A stretch of 64,000 nt of DNA from Ascarosepion bandense (GCA_037127315.1 JBBBDQ010000913.1:3746501-3810500), one strand, 5' to 3'. Positions 30,518-41,754 are shown, counted from the stretch's first letter. A program made the numbers and translations. Notes: a model not told the origin generated them from the sequence alone.

Positions 30518-30680
30518 TCCCACAACAGTCCAATACTCTTTTCTTCGTTTCCAACAAAATCTTTCTGTCTCTTAATACTCTGCTTTGTCTTTGGTCATGC
30601 CAATCTGCCTTCGGATCTGTGTCGCACTTTCCATCAACTGCCAGAAGGCTTCCCAGATATTAAAGTTTATGTATCTGTTT
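30518..30680 (-). pseudogene. RTE fragment continuing the tandem array
   Basis: AGTCCAATACTCTTTTCTTC and GCCTTCGGATCTGTGTCGCA match the RTE sequence next to the amplified segment. This shows the array expanded within a normal RTE remnant. Confidence 0.7.
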
Positions 30681-30789
30681 GATGACTACCAGCTTTATAA
30701 GAACCAATACAAAACATTAGATAATAGCAAATTTTATAAAATTAATGCCGGCTATGACATATAGATGTCGCTACTGATAAAAATACTAG

Positions 30790-31317
30790 CCTTCAAATGG
30801 TTGCTTGGTTGTTTTGATTATGGCATATCAACACCTCGGCGGGTCATTTATTGCCAACTTATTTTTTATTTATTTATTGCCGGTAATTACTTTTTCTTTT
30901 TTCAACAATTTATTGTTTTTTTTTTTATATAAGTTTTTGTGTTTAGTAATACTATTTTCTTTTCGAGTATCAAGATTCATTGGGATTTGTTTTTAAGGGC
31001 AGGGTCCCAAAGTCCTACCCTGTTATTTAACCCATAACTGGAGGGAAGGGACGGATTAATACCTTTCTCAAGAGTACCATTGCTTAAGTGAATGCAGGAT
31101 ATTCAACTGGAATTCGAACTCGGTTCACCGATTTCTCTTTCCGAGCCGATATCCACTGCACACCAACGCACATCCGTCAGTAAACGCTTACAGCATCTGG
31201 TATTCAATTGCAGTCACCCATCTAAGTACTGACCAGGCTCAACGTTGCTTAACTTCGGTGATCGAGCGAGAACCTGTGTATTCAACGTGATATGGCCGTA
31301 AGTCTACCTTCAAATGG
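30790..31317 (-). mobile_element. Full-length 5S-tRNA SINE with 11-bp target duplication
   Basis: On the minus strand the element starts with a 5S rRNA-like head (31306 to about 31188), followed by a tRNA-like head. The tRNA-like head has GTGCAGTGGATATCGGCTCG as its box A region and GAGTTCGAATTCC as box B. A conserved body (AAGGTATTAATCCGTCCC) and an A-rich, TAAATAAA-containing 3' part complete it. The duplication CCTTCAAATGG is found at 30790-30800 and 31307-31317. The two tandem pol III heads are unusual. A truncated relative is at 57313-57720. Confidence 0.8.
31188..31306 (-). ncRNA. 5S rRNA-derived SINE head
   Basis: The minus strand reads CGGCCATATCACGTTGAATA, CGATCACCGAAGTTAAGCAA, GGTCAGTACTTAGATGGGTG and GAATACCAGATGCTGTAAGC. 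It follows 5S rRNA from 5' to 3' with scattered substitutions, including the internal control region. It runs straight into the SINE, so it is not a free 5S gene. Confidence 0.85.
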
Positions 31318-31330
31318 CATGTGATAAAAA

Positions 31331-32035
31331 GTTTACAACAGTGCTTCTCAAACTATCTGATGTAGCGGACCGGTAGTTTTTTTTTTTCCAATGTGCCAGG
31401 GACCGGCAAGCAAAGCAAGCCATCCAGCAGAGTAAGAGAGGTGGGGGAGGACTATGAACCCCGGATTTTTTTTTTTTGTGATATGTACTATTTCAGGGAC
31501 ATTTTGAGACTATCTTTAATAAACATGGGGACATGATATCTTGTTCATTCTAAGGGCAGTCATCATTGACGTAACAAGTCTTCCCAAAGTTAATATTAAT
31601 ACTTCGTAAGCAAGTTGAATTTAATAAAAGGCATTAATCTTCTAAAAGATAGACAAACAGTAAAACAATATATTAATTTTAATTAATTTAAGATGTATTT
31701 AAAATATATGATATATATATATATCATGGATATATGAATGGAACAAAGTCTGATGCGTATTCAGTTCACTGTTTTGCTGTTCATTATATCGCATTCGTTA
31801 GTTGGATAGCAATAACTTTTAACATGAGTGAGTAAATGAACAATGTAGCCATAATAATATAAAACTAAAATGAAGAAAAAAAACGAAAACGAGTCAAATA
31901 TCCTGGCAGTCTCTCGTGGCATAGAGTATTACTATTATTTCTTTCTTTTCTGAAAAATCTTCGCGTACCGGCAGACGATGGCTCGAGTACCGGTGATGGT
32001 ACGCGTACCACACTTTGAGTAGCACTGGTTTACAA
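31331..32035. mobile_element. Non-autonomous hAT-like element
   Basis: The element spans 31339-32027, with ends CAGTGCTTCTCAAACT and its imperfect inverse ACTTTGAGTAGCACTG. It is flanked by a perfect 8-bp duplication GTTTACAA (31331-31338 and 32028-32035). TIR sequence and 8-bp duplication both fit hAT. The 689-bp interior has no transposase frame, so movement would need an enzyme in trans. Confidence 0.85.
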
Positions 32036-32046
32036 ATTACAGTTAT

Positions 32047-32443
32047 TTAAGTGAAGCTACTGTTGCAAATTTTCACAACAATGGAAAGATATGAATTTCG
32101 TGTATTGATAAAACATCGCTTTCTGATGGGAAAAATACTGTTCAAGCAAATACTGTTTAATCCAGATGCACGTAACCATCGATGAGTATTAACTTTATCA
32201 ACATTGGATTTATTGGCACGTTCTGGATATTGGCCATGCAGAGGTTTGTCTTGCCAGCGTTGTTTCATCTGTTCAAGAGCTTTATCTTTGGCTTTTATTG
32301 TCATATTTTTTGCCGCAATAGTTGGTTCTTGGCTTCTATTTTGCTTTTCTTCAGAATCTACTAACTGTAAATCTTGTTTGTATTTACAGCCTTCTTTCAT
32401 TATTGCATATTTTTTCTTTCTGTTTTCATGTTCTTTGACTAAT
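32047..32443 (-). pseudogene. LINE-C C-terminal fragment
   Basis: A minus-strand frame reads AKDKALEQMKQRWQDKPLHG and NKSNVDKVNTHRWLRASGL. This is a pattern I associate with the region downstream of RT in a group of invertebrate non-LTR elements. The neighbouring CTTCTTTCATTATTGC sequence matches 42455-42535 next to the LINE-C remnant. There is no RT core here. Clade assignment is uncertain. Confidence 0.55.
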
Positions 32444-32660
32444 TAATTATTATTATTATTATTACTATTATTATTGTTATTGTTGTTGTTACTATTATTA
32501 TTTTTACTATTGTTTTTGTTACTATTATTATTATTGTTACTATTAATAATTTTACTATTATTATTATTGTTATTATTATTATTGTATTATTATTATTGTT
32601 GTTGTTAGTATTATTATCATTTTATTGTTACTATTATTATTATTATTGTTATTATATCAT
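32444..32660. repeat. (ATT)n microsatellite
   Basis: A long ATT/GTT triplet array with interruptions. Confidence 0.9.
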
Positions 32661-33172
32661 GTTTCTTCTATCTCGAATGAAAATGTGGGATATGAATGCT
32701 ATAGTCATGCTATAAATGCTATAGTCATGCTATAAATGCTATAGTCATGCCCATAATAGCAAACGCACTTTGAAACGAGCTAAGAACACTCCAATCGAGA
32801 TTCGAGATGGAGAAATGTTTCTGGGTTCTGAGTGAATCAAGTTTAAGGTACTGAAGATTTAAGAAGATGCACAAACGGAAAATGTGACACCGAAATCCGA
32901 AGACACATTGCAATAGTAAACATGTCTTCCAAAATCTAAGCAAAGTTTTAAGAAACAGGAAAATGTCATTAGAAACACAGAACAGGTTGCTCAACTGCAC
33001 TGTGATCTCAATTTTTACGTTTGGTTGTTAATGCTGGACTATTCTTCACAGACGAGACTTGAGAGGTGATTCTACAGAAGGATTCTGAGAATATTATGAG
33101 AAAAGTACACAAACAATGAGGAAATGATAAAGAAAATAAAAACGAGTACTTTTCTTTAGAAACTGTTGTGGA

Positions 33173-33890
33173 ATCCCGACTCACCTCAACATGGACTCAC
33201 CCACTGCTATATTAATAGGGGTGTGATAGCAGTAGTGGGGAAACAAACAGTAGCACTGCACGCATGTGCTTCTATTGAGACTCTCCGCTCTCTGCCTTCG
33301 GGTAGAGGGCGCTCTCTGCTTCCGAGCAGAGAGCGCAAACCCAGTCGTGGCTCCGCCGAAGGGTAGAGCCTCGACTCGGTAATGATAGACAGACATTTTT
33401 GGCCCGGCTATATGGCCGGGATTACCCACTATAAAATGACCATGTGTCACATCTGGCCTTGCGTGGGAAGGCTAGTAAATACCGTAGCACTGCACGCATG
33501 TGCTTCTATTGATACTGTCAGCACTCTGCCTTCGGATAGAGGGCGCTCTCTGCTTCCGAGCAGAGAGCACTAACCCAGTCGTGGTTCCGCCGAAGGGTAG
33601 AAGCACGACTGGGCAAAAATAGACAGACATTTTTTGGCCGGGACATATAGCCCGGAAATCCCAGTCATAAACTGACCATGTGTCATATGTTGCCCTTACT
33701 GGGAGGGACAGCTAGATAATGTAGCACTGTGCGCATGACCGCAGTCGACAACCAAGGACTATACTGGATTCGTAAGCTATGTTTACTGTACCTTCTTCTT
33801 TGTAACTTTTCCTGTAAATACATCTTTCTTTAACCAACACCTCGTGTTCCGTGTTGTATTTCCGTGGACCCACTTTTGGCTCAACATCAG
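33173..33890 (+). mobile_element. Solo-LTR-like insertion with internal duplication
   Basis: It begins TGTTGTGG and ends near CTCAACATC, and the RTE frame is interrupted exactly here. AGAAAC is present on both sides (33167-33172 and 33891-33896), suggesting a target duplication. Two roughly 240-bp units in tandem share TAGCACTGCACGCATGTGCT and the hairpin GCGCTCTCTGCT/AGCAGAGAGCGC. The last 150 bp (CTTTGTAACTTTTCCTGTAA onward) resembles an LTR 3' region. No internal coding or second LTR is present. Confidence 0.55.
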
Positions 33891-34017
33891 AAACAGAAAG
33901 AATTATTTGAAATTTCTGGGAGATGTAATAATAAAGAGTGCTTGGAACATTTCACAGTCACAGGCAATATTGACGACAAGAGGACGGAAGAAAAAATATC
34001 ACAGGAGCTTTTATAAA

Positions 34018-34429
34018 TACAGTGGAACCTCTACTTACGAAATTAATTCGTTCTGGAAGTCGTTTTGTAACGATAAAATTTCGTAAGTAGAGGCCCTTTT
34101 TACTCTATAAATGCCCTAATCGGTTCCAAGCCTCCACCTCTAACACCTCAAAATCTCGTGAGGCAACAGCATCGGACCACAGCTTTCTCCAAGCCGCATT
34201 AAAGGGTACGTCTGGTCACCTCCTGCCAAGCCCTGTCGATTATCACAGGCACATGAGGAGGCAATGACGTGGACTCTAGTAGTTGTGAGTATCAGCGCGT
34301 ATTTTGAAATTTTCCCCTTTCGTATTCTGAAATTTCTTTCGTAATAACAAACAATATTTTCCGAAGTGGCGTTTCGTAAACTGAAAATTTCGTATGTATA
34401 GCCTTTCGTAACTAGAGGTTCCAACTGTA
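34018..34429. mobile_element. Tc1/mariner-like MITE
   Basis: The ends are CAGTGGAACCTCTACTTACG (from 34020) and the inverse of CAGTTGGAACCTCTAGTTACG (to 34427), flanked by TA on both sides. The 408-bp element has no transposase. It interrupts the RTE remnant. Confidence 0.8.
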
Positions 34430-34510
34430 GATAGCAGAACAGAGACTGGGAGCGTTGTCGAAAAAAATACTTAGAAAGTATGTGGAGAGCCATGATTGTA
34501 TACATCCTGA

Positions 34511-37105
34511 AGCTGATATACTAGTCTGCTATTACCAAGCGATATCTCACGTGAACATTCAAATAGAAATAAATAAAAAGAAATGACAATGTTAACAAAA
34601 ACTAAAAAAAGAGAAAAGATGATTAGAGCGAGAAAAGATGAAAGAATGATTAAACCTAAAATAGATTTGGTTTGCTAAAGTGAATTAGCACAAATAGAAT
34701 GCCACACAAGAATGAATTTAAAATTCGGAAAGAAAGGGCAACCATAAAGGTCAAAAGAGAGAGTGATAGAAGGAAAAATAAACTAAAAAGGAAGACAAAA
34801 AAACAAGAGAAAATATAAATAAAAAAAGAAAGCAAAGAAGAAAGTGAAAGAAAAAGGAGGACAGAACTAAGAGAGAGAAGAAAAAAAAAGAAAGAAAGAT
34901 AAAGGAATTGAAAAAAGGGGAGAAGAATAAATAAAAGAAAAAAAGGTAGTGAAAGGAGAAGAAATGAACAAAGAAAAAGAAAAAATGAAGGAGAAGGAAT
35001 GGAAGAAAGATGGCAGAAAAGAAAGAAATTGAAGGAATAAAAGAAAAAGAAATGGAAAATTAAAAAAGGAAGGAAAGTAGAAGCTGAGAGAAGGAAAGAA
35101 GAAGAGATTAAAGGAAGAACAGAAGAAATGAATGAAGGAAAAGAAGGATGGAAAAAAAGAAAGAAATTGAAGGAATAAAAGAAGAAATGGAAGAAGAAAA
35201 AGAAGGAAAGAAAGAGGAAATTGGAAGGAGAGAAAAAAGAAAAAATTAAAGGAAGAACAGAAGAAGAAATGAATGAAGGAAAAAAGGATGGAAGAAAAGA
35301 AAGAAATTGAAGGAATCAATGAAGAAATGAAAGAAGAAAAAGAAGGAAAGAAAAAGGAAATTGGAAGAAAAAAGAAGAACTTAAAGGAAGAACAGAATAA
35401 GAAATGGATGAAGGAAAAGAAGGATGGAAGAAAAAAAATTTGAAGGAATAAAAGAAGAAATAGAAGAAGAAAAAAAGGAAGGAAAGAAGAAATTGAAAAA
35501 AGGAAAGAAGAAGAAGATATTAAAGAAAGGACAGAAGAAAAATGGATGACGAAAAGAAAGGAATGAAGTAAAGAAGAAATAGAAGAAAAGAAGAAGAAAA
35601 AGAAGAAAGGAAGGAAGCAAGGAAGGAAAGAGGAAAAATTGAAGAAGGAAAAGAAAGATGTAAAAAAAAAGAAATTAAAGCAATAAAAGAAGAAAAAAGA
35701 AGAAAAAGAAAGAAAGAAGAAATTGAACGAAGAAAAGAAGAATAAATTAAAGGAATGACAGAAGAAGAAGTGGATGAAGAAAAGAAAAGAATGAAGCAAA
35801 GAAGAAATACAAAAATGAAAAAGAAGAAAGGAATGAAAGAAACCAGGAGGGAAAGAGGAAGAAATGGAAGAAGAAAAGAAAGGATTGAAAGAAGAAGGAA
35901 GAGAAGTAATAAAAGATGAAGAATGGAAATAAAGAAAGATGGAAGAAACAACGAAAGAACAAATATAAAAGTTAGAAAAATAAAAATGAAAAAAAAATAA
36001 AGAAGATAAGAAGGAAGAAGACTATTGTTGTTCTGTCTATTTAATATTTTTCATATTCTCTCATATTCTCTCACACGTTTGCATCTTAGTGACATTATTG
36101 CCTTCCTTAAGAAGAAATGATAAAAAACAAAGAAAAATAAGAAGAAAATCAATCGATAAAAAAAGTTAAGAAATTAAAACCAAAATAAAAAGAGAAGGTA
36201 AGATGTAAATGAAGAAACAAAAAGTAACAAAAGAATTGGAAGAACGAATGACAAATGATTGAATAAAGAAGAGAAAAATAAAGAAGAGAAAAATAAAGAA
36301 GAGAAACAAAGAAAGAATAGAAGAAATAAATGAAAGAGAGGAAAAGAAGAGAAAAGAAGTGAAGACATGAAAGAATACAAAGAGAGGAAAGGGGGAAAGA
36401 AAAAGAAGAGAAAACTGAAAGAGTAAATGAAGAAAAAAGAAGAGAAGGAAAGAAAAAGGAAATCATAACGAAAGAAATAAAAAAAGAAATATTGACGTAA
36501 AGAAAAATGGAATAAACAGAAGAAAATTAAAAATTAAAAAATAAAGAACGAAGAAGAAAAGACAGTAAAAAAAAGTGGATGAAAATGAATGAAAGAAAAA
36601 AAAACGAAAATCAATGAAAATAATGAAGAGAGAAAGAAAAATGTGGAATTAAAGAGAAAATATTAAGAGAAAAAGAAAGAATCGACGGAAAGAATGACTA
36701 AAAAAGAAATTAAAAATTAAGGTAAATAAGAAAGAAAAATAAGGTAAATAAATGAATTAAATAAAAGAAAAATGAAGAAAGTTAAGAAGAGGATAAGTAA
36801 TGAAGGTAAACAAATTAAAAATGAAAATGAAGAAAGAAAGAATAAAGGAAAAGAATGAAATACAGCTTTCTGCTTAAAATGATTTTGCATTCAATGTTTA
36901 AAAATATGAATAATAAAAGAAAGAAACAAATATTTACAAACAATAACAAAGAAAAAAATAATGGATGAAAAATTCAGTTGGAATTGAAAAGAAAAAAGAA
37001 GCAGAAAAAGGAAGAAACAAGAAAAAGTAGTCGAGAAGAAAAAAGTATGAAGAATACATCCGAAAAATGAAAAAGAAAAAATCAAGAACATTGATTAGGA
37101 AATGA
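34511..37105. repeat. Purine-rich tract (GAA/GAAA/GGAA)
   Basis: Almost 2.5 kb of A/G-biased plus strand. About 35000-35520 repeats GAAGGAAAAGAAGGATGGAA and AAATTGAAGGAATAAAAGAA in 100-bp-scale units. One pyrimidine island at 36030-36110 (CTCTCACACGTTTGCATCTT) resembles a LINE 3' UTR. Minus-strand F/S/L-rich frames are artefacts of composition. Confidence 0.85.
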
Positions 37106-37735
37106 TTTTTTTTTTTTTTGTAATCATATCACCCCGAGCAAGGCAGTAATGCCACTGATGTGCAGGGGGCTACATAACTGTGAACAGATTGGAAAAGAGA
37201 AAACCGGAAACTGCATCCTAAACAGGAAACAAGGGATGAGCCTCTTCACCTGTTCAATAGATGAGAGTAGAGTGTGAACCGGGCGATAGTTTAGTCTATC
37301 TACTCCAATTGAAAAAAAGTGAGAAGATTAGAAAAGAGAAAACCGGAAACCACATCCTAAACAGAAAACAAGGGATGAGCCTCTTCACCTGTTTAATAGA
37401 TGAGGGTGGAGTGTGAACCGGGCGATAGTTTAGTCTATCTACTCCAATTGAAAAAAAAAACAAAGTGAAAAGATTAGAAAAGAAAAAACCGGAAACCACA
37501 TCCTAAACAGGAAAAAGGGGATGATCCTCTTCACCTGTTCAATAGATGAGGGTGGAGTGTGAACCGGGCGATAGTTTAGTCTATCTACTCCAATTGAAAA
37601 AAAACAAGGTGAGATGATTAGAAAAGAGAAAACCGGAAACCACATCCTAAACAGGAAACAGGATGAGCCTCTTCACCTGTTCAATAGATGTGGGTGGAGT
37701 TTGAACCGGGCGATAGATTAGTCTATCTACTAAAA
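37106..37735 (-). mobile_element. Tm-retroposon with four modules
   Basis: The minus strand has a poly(A)-type end (T run at 37108-37121), the tail block, then four modules of about 140-147 bp. The repeated landmark TAGTCTATCTACTCCAATT is at about 37290, 37430 and 37580. This is the highest module number in the window. The modules differ by few bases, suggesting recent tandem gain. Confidence 0.85.
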
Positions 37736-38544
37736 GGGTCTTAAGGAAAATGAACGAAAGAAGCAGAAAATGTAAAGTGTAAGGAATTCTGGGAAAAGGA
37801 AGAAAAGAAATATTAAAAAGTAGAAATAAAAAATGGACGGGAAAAATGAAGACAAGTGAAAAAAAGAAGAAAAACCTATGATGAAAAGAGGTGTTTAAAA
37901 AAAGAAATAAAGACTTTGAAGTGTGAAAAAGAAAAAAGACTATAATTTGTCCAAAAAGAAAGAAAAGGAGGCTGAGAAATGTCAAAATGAAAGGCAGACT
38001 ATGATGTTTCAAAAAAGAAAGTAAAAAAGAAGAAAGATTATAATGTTAAAAAAGAAAGCAAAAAAGACTATGATGGGTAAGAAAAGAAAAAAGACTATGA
38101 TTTGTCAAAAAAGAAAGAAAGAAAGACTATGATGTTTCAAAAAAGAATAAAAAAAAGAAATACTACGAGCTTAAAAAATTAAGATGAGTGAAAAAAGAAA
38201 AAGATTATGATTTGTCAAGAAAAAACAAAAAAGAAAGTCAATGAGGTTTCAAAAAAGAAAGAAAAAAGAAAGAAAAAAAGAAAGAAAAAAGAAAGAAAAA
38301 AAGAAAGAAAAAAAGAAAGACTACGTGATTAAAAACAAAAAAGAAATGCATAATGAGTGAAAAAAGAAAAAGGACGATGAAGTGTCAAAAAAGAAAGAAA
38401 GAAAGACTATGATGTTTCAAAAAAGAAAGAAAAAAGAGGAAAGACTACGAGGTTAAAAAAGAAAGAAAACTATTATTAGTGAAAAATGAAAAAAGACTAT
38501 GATTTATCAAAAAAGAAAGGAAAGGAAACTATGAAGCATCAAAT

Positions 38545-38576
<32 letters not shown>

Positions 38577-38863
38577 CTATGGTGTTTCAAAAAAAAAAGA
38601 GAGAAAAGAAGTAAGACTCCAATGTTAAAAAAAGAAAGAAAGAAAAACTATGACGGGTGAAAAAAGAAAGAAATAAAGTGAGACTGATATGTCAAAAAAG
38701 AAAGTGAAGAAGATTATGAAGTGTCAAAAAAGAAAGAAAACTATGATGTATCAAAGAAAGAAAGAAAGAAAGAAAGAAAACCTATGAGACATCAAGAAAT
38801 AATGACATTGAAGTGTCAAAAAAAAAGAGAGAAAACAGAAATAAAGAAAGGAAATAACAAGCG

Positions 38864-38914
<51 letters not shown>

Positions 38915-39000
38915 AATAATGAATAAAAGAGGGAAGGGACGAGAGATTGGGAAAACAGGATGAATGAAGATCAAATGATGGCAACTAACAAAATGAAAAT
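37736..39000. repeat. Purine-rich tract with repeated GAC-TATGATG units
   Basis: Irregular tandem units of 50-70 bp contain GACTATGATGTTTCAAAAAA and AAGAAAGAAA. A pure (GAAA)n array of about 50 bp lies at 38864-38915. Confidence 0.85.
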
Positions 39001-39264
39001 ATCGGTGAATTAATCTAAAATTGGGTAAATTGCCAAATAGCATTATTGCAGCAAATGTCAAGGCAGATTGATTTGAAAGGAACAAGGAAGCAACAAAAAC
39101 TTACCTGAGCGAGTGTAAATACTTCACACAATCACAGATATACATGTTTTAAAACGTGGCTCTCACACTTCTATCTGATTTTTCTCGCTGTAATTCTTCG
39201 TTTTATTTTGTCGTTCATTCTTACTACCTTCTTTCCTCTTTTTTGTTACTTTCCTTCTTTACAG

Positions 39265-39331
39265 ATGCCCCTTCCACAAGAATTTACTCGGGCAACCAGA
39301 CTGGCAACAAGGTCCCACGTTTTGCAGTTCT
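39265..39331 (+). pseudogene. LINE-A coding fragment, left of the nested RTE
   Basis: It reads STRIYSGNQTGNKVPRFAV and is continuous in frame with the right part beginning at 39932, once the RTE insertion and one copy of GTTTTGCAGTT are removed. Confidence 0.65.
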
Positions 39332-39942
39332 TCTTCTTCTATGTGCCCTGTCCCTTCAGGACGTAGGCGATCACGGCTCTCCACGTCTCCCTATCCCATG
39401 TGGCTCTTAGTATGTTTGCTCCTGTTACTCCTGACAATCCCCGTTCCGTCATCCACCTGATCAGGCCCTGCAAATATGTTATCCGCTGCCTTCCTCTGTC
39501 TCTCCTTCCTTCTATCTGACCAGTCAGTATTAGGTCTCTCCTTCCTCATTGCATGTCCCAGGAACTTCAGTTGTCTCTTCCTGATGCTCAGCATCAATTT
39601 CCTTTTTGTTGCCATTCTTTCTAACACCTCGTCGTTGCTTGTATGCTCAGTCCACGATATCCGTAGCATCCTTCTGTAGAACCACATTTCGGCCGCTTCC
39701 AGTTTTGTCCTCATTTTCGATGATATTGTCCAGCATTCACTGCCGTATTGAAGAACTGACATCACGTAGCAGTCTAGCACTCTTTTCTTCGTTTCTATTG
39801 AGACTTTCCTGTGTGTTAGTATTTTGCTCATCTTCTGGAACGCGTCCTTTGACATGCCAATTCGCCTTCGGATCTCCGTGTCGCACTTTCTATCTCCTGT
39901 TAGAACACTTCCTAGGTACTACTGCTGAGAGGTTTTGCAGTT
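39319..39942 (-). mobile_element. 5'-truncated RTE nested in LINE-A, with target duplication
   Basis: It covers only the RTE 3' end and the RT C-terminal region (frame 39391-39855 on the minus strand, VLQYGSECWTISSK, AAEMWFYRRML). It is very similar to the reference RTE at 21021-21620, with a small deletion near 39530. GTTTTGCAGTT occurs at 39319-39329 and 39932-39942. Eleven extra bases separate the truncated 5' end from the right duplication, as often seen at RTE 5' junctions. Confidence 0.85.
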
Positions 39943-40305
39943 AGATCAACCAAATGCAGGCCACAATTCTACTCCATCAGCTTCTTTTCTTGCGCTTCCC
40001 GCCTGTGGAACTCCCTTCCTTATACTTGCTTTCCTGACGGCTATAACCTCCAAAAATTTACATGCAAAGTCAATTCCCATCTCTTATCAACTTAACAGCC
40101 CTTTTCACATCACTCCGTGTATCTTGGTCTTTTCCTTTCTCTCTACCTCAGTAAGTGTATTCACTCCTGTATTCACACCCTTCTCTTTCACCCCTTGTAG
40201 CTGGTTCGTCTTTATCTTCACTCTCCCCCTGTCTAAAACTTTAACTCTCTTATGTAACTCCCTGCACATCAGTCTTGCTTGGGGTGAAATGATTAAATAA
40301 AATGG
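39932..40305 (+). mobile_element. LINE-A 3' end, right of the nested RTE
   Basis: Codons for STKCRPQFYSISFLS, RLWNSLPYTCFPDGYNLQ and KFTCKVNSHLL run to a TAA near 40095. A 3' UTR follows, ending CTCCCTGCACATCAGTCTTG, TTGGGGTGAAATGATTAAAT. The UTR end is shared with 13600-13650 and with Tm-retroposon tails. Confidence 0.75.
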
Positions 40306-41239
40306 TGATGTTTCATCACCATGTTGTTGGCTCGGAATTTTCACCTATCACAATGAACATGTGTTCGTTAAGAGAGACCCCAAGTCTTCAGTCCCTATCA
40401 TGTTGCTGGATCTGAATTTTCACCTATCACAATGAACATGTGTTCGTTAAGAGAGACCCCGAGTCTTCAGTCCCTATTGGAACGTAAACTCAATCCAAAT
40501 CTTTAGCAGATCTTAAGTCAGATTTCCACTCAAAATCAAACTTGTCAGACTACGGGAAAGAGGAATGCATACAAGGCTATGCGAAAGGGCAGAGTCTCGT
40601 CTAGGGAAAATTAAAGAAATACCCGCCCTTATCTTGTGCAAGGGAAAATTTTTACTCGAGTTTAAGGGCTCAGAATTTCAACCTTCAAAACTGACCTTGT
40701 ACCCGATCCGGCCTCAGTGGGGAAGTTTCTGGCAAATATCCAACTGAACTCGTAGTACATACGATCCATCACTAAAGATGCTGAAGAAATGGTCCTTTGC
40801 TTGTACCAGTCAAGTAAGTACCTGACTCCTCCGACTACCTTCTACCATTAGACATGCCATATCAGGCCAAAAATGTAGTATTATTGCCATATATGAACAG
40901 GAACTGTCCAGTTCTCAATTTCCGATCTCGATAGAGTCTCAAAGCGTAACCGCGTTCTTGTGGCTAACAAATCATTTCCCACTCTGCAACCTCTTTTTTC
41001 ACAGTCGAAATGTCGCAAAACTGTCGCTGCTCTATCGCTATTGCCATAAAAAGAATGCAGACGAATTACATTCTTTAGTTTCACCAGTTCTAACCAATTC
41101 TTCATTTTGTTTTCTTCATTCATTTTATTTCTTTCATTTCTTATCTCAAAATATTCTTACTCTTTGTTTTCATTTACTTTCACAAGGTCTTTAAATTATT
41201 CTCTATGAGAGTTAAGAGTTAGATTCCGAAATAGATTGA
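40306..41239. repeat. 82-bp tandem duplication, then unassigned sequence
   Basis: An 82-bp segment with TTTTCACCTATCACAATGAA and TAAGAGAGACCCC occurs twice at about 40320-40485. The remaining 750 bp matches nothing else in the window, and its frames are short and unrecognised. Confidence 0.6.
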
Positions 41240-41395
41240 GGCCCCTACATTTGGTTGGCAGCCAGTCTGAGAGAAGCAAAGAGCTGAATTCCAAATTATG
41301 AAGAAGGTAATGAAAAAACACCAATAAAGAAAAGGACACTGTGAAGAGTCATGATCTCCTACACCTTGAAGGGACATGATATTAAAAGTTATGGC
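41240..41395 (+). pseudogene. Possible RTE 3'-terminal scrap
   Basis: MISYTLKGHDI near the end resembles the RTE C-terminus (MIAYVLKGQGT). The sequence before it matches poorly. Confidence 0.35.
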
Positions 41396-41754
41396 TGTTT
41401 GCTAAGCATAGCTTCCTTGTGGCACAAAGACGAAATTAAAAAGCAGTTAATGAGTATAGAAATCACAATCATGCAATTGTTCAAGCAAGACAAGCTCGCT
41501 AACCATAACACTACCAAGAACTGCCGCACATGCCATTAAGATATTTTGTTAATGAAATATGTTCATACTTTATCTTTTGAATTTATTAACCATAAAGTTT
41601 GTACTGAATTTAGTTTATATATTAAAATCTGAAAGGAACAAAACATGCTTTTCGTCTATTAATGTTAACCCAAATAATAAGGCTCACGATCCACTTATAA
41701 TAGAGATTTATTGAATAAAGCGTGTGATATGAATGTAAGAGAAGAAATCCAATC
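41396..41754. other. No recognisable feature
   Basis: AT-rich sequence with no family match. Confidence 0.4.

Larger units (their letters stand above)
32770..34510 (+). pseudogene. RTE remnant carrying two later insertions
   Basis: Three plus-strand pieces follow RTE order. The first (32770-33172) has NGKCDTEIRRHIAIV, ETQNRLLNC and EEMIKK. The second (33891-34017) has RNRKNYLKFLG and GRKKKYHR. The third (34430-34510) has MWRAMIVYILK, close to the native C-terminus. The interruptions are an LTR-like insertion (33173-33890) and a mariner-like MITE (34020-34427). Stops and shifts are frequent. Confidence 0.75.

Noticed and set aside
29910..30575. 221-residue plus-strand repeat protein
   Set aside because: Antisense reading of four 150-bp RT units; it stays open only because 150 is a multiple of three.
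31188..31306. Functional 5S rRNA gene
   Set aside because: Substitutions throughout, and it is fused to a SINE bounded by target duplications.
33166..33573. Overlapping frames on both strands in the GC-richer insertion
   Set aside because: They lie within the LTR-like tandem unit and mirror its hairpins; there is no protein family signal.
34867..35799. 310-residue minus-strand F/S-rich frame
   Set aside because: Composition artefact of the purine-rich tract, with no motif and no conserved signal.
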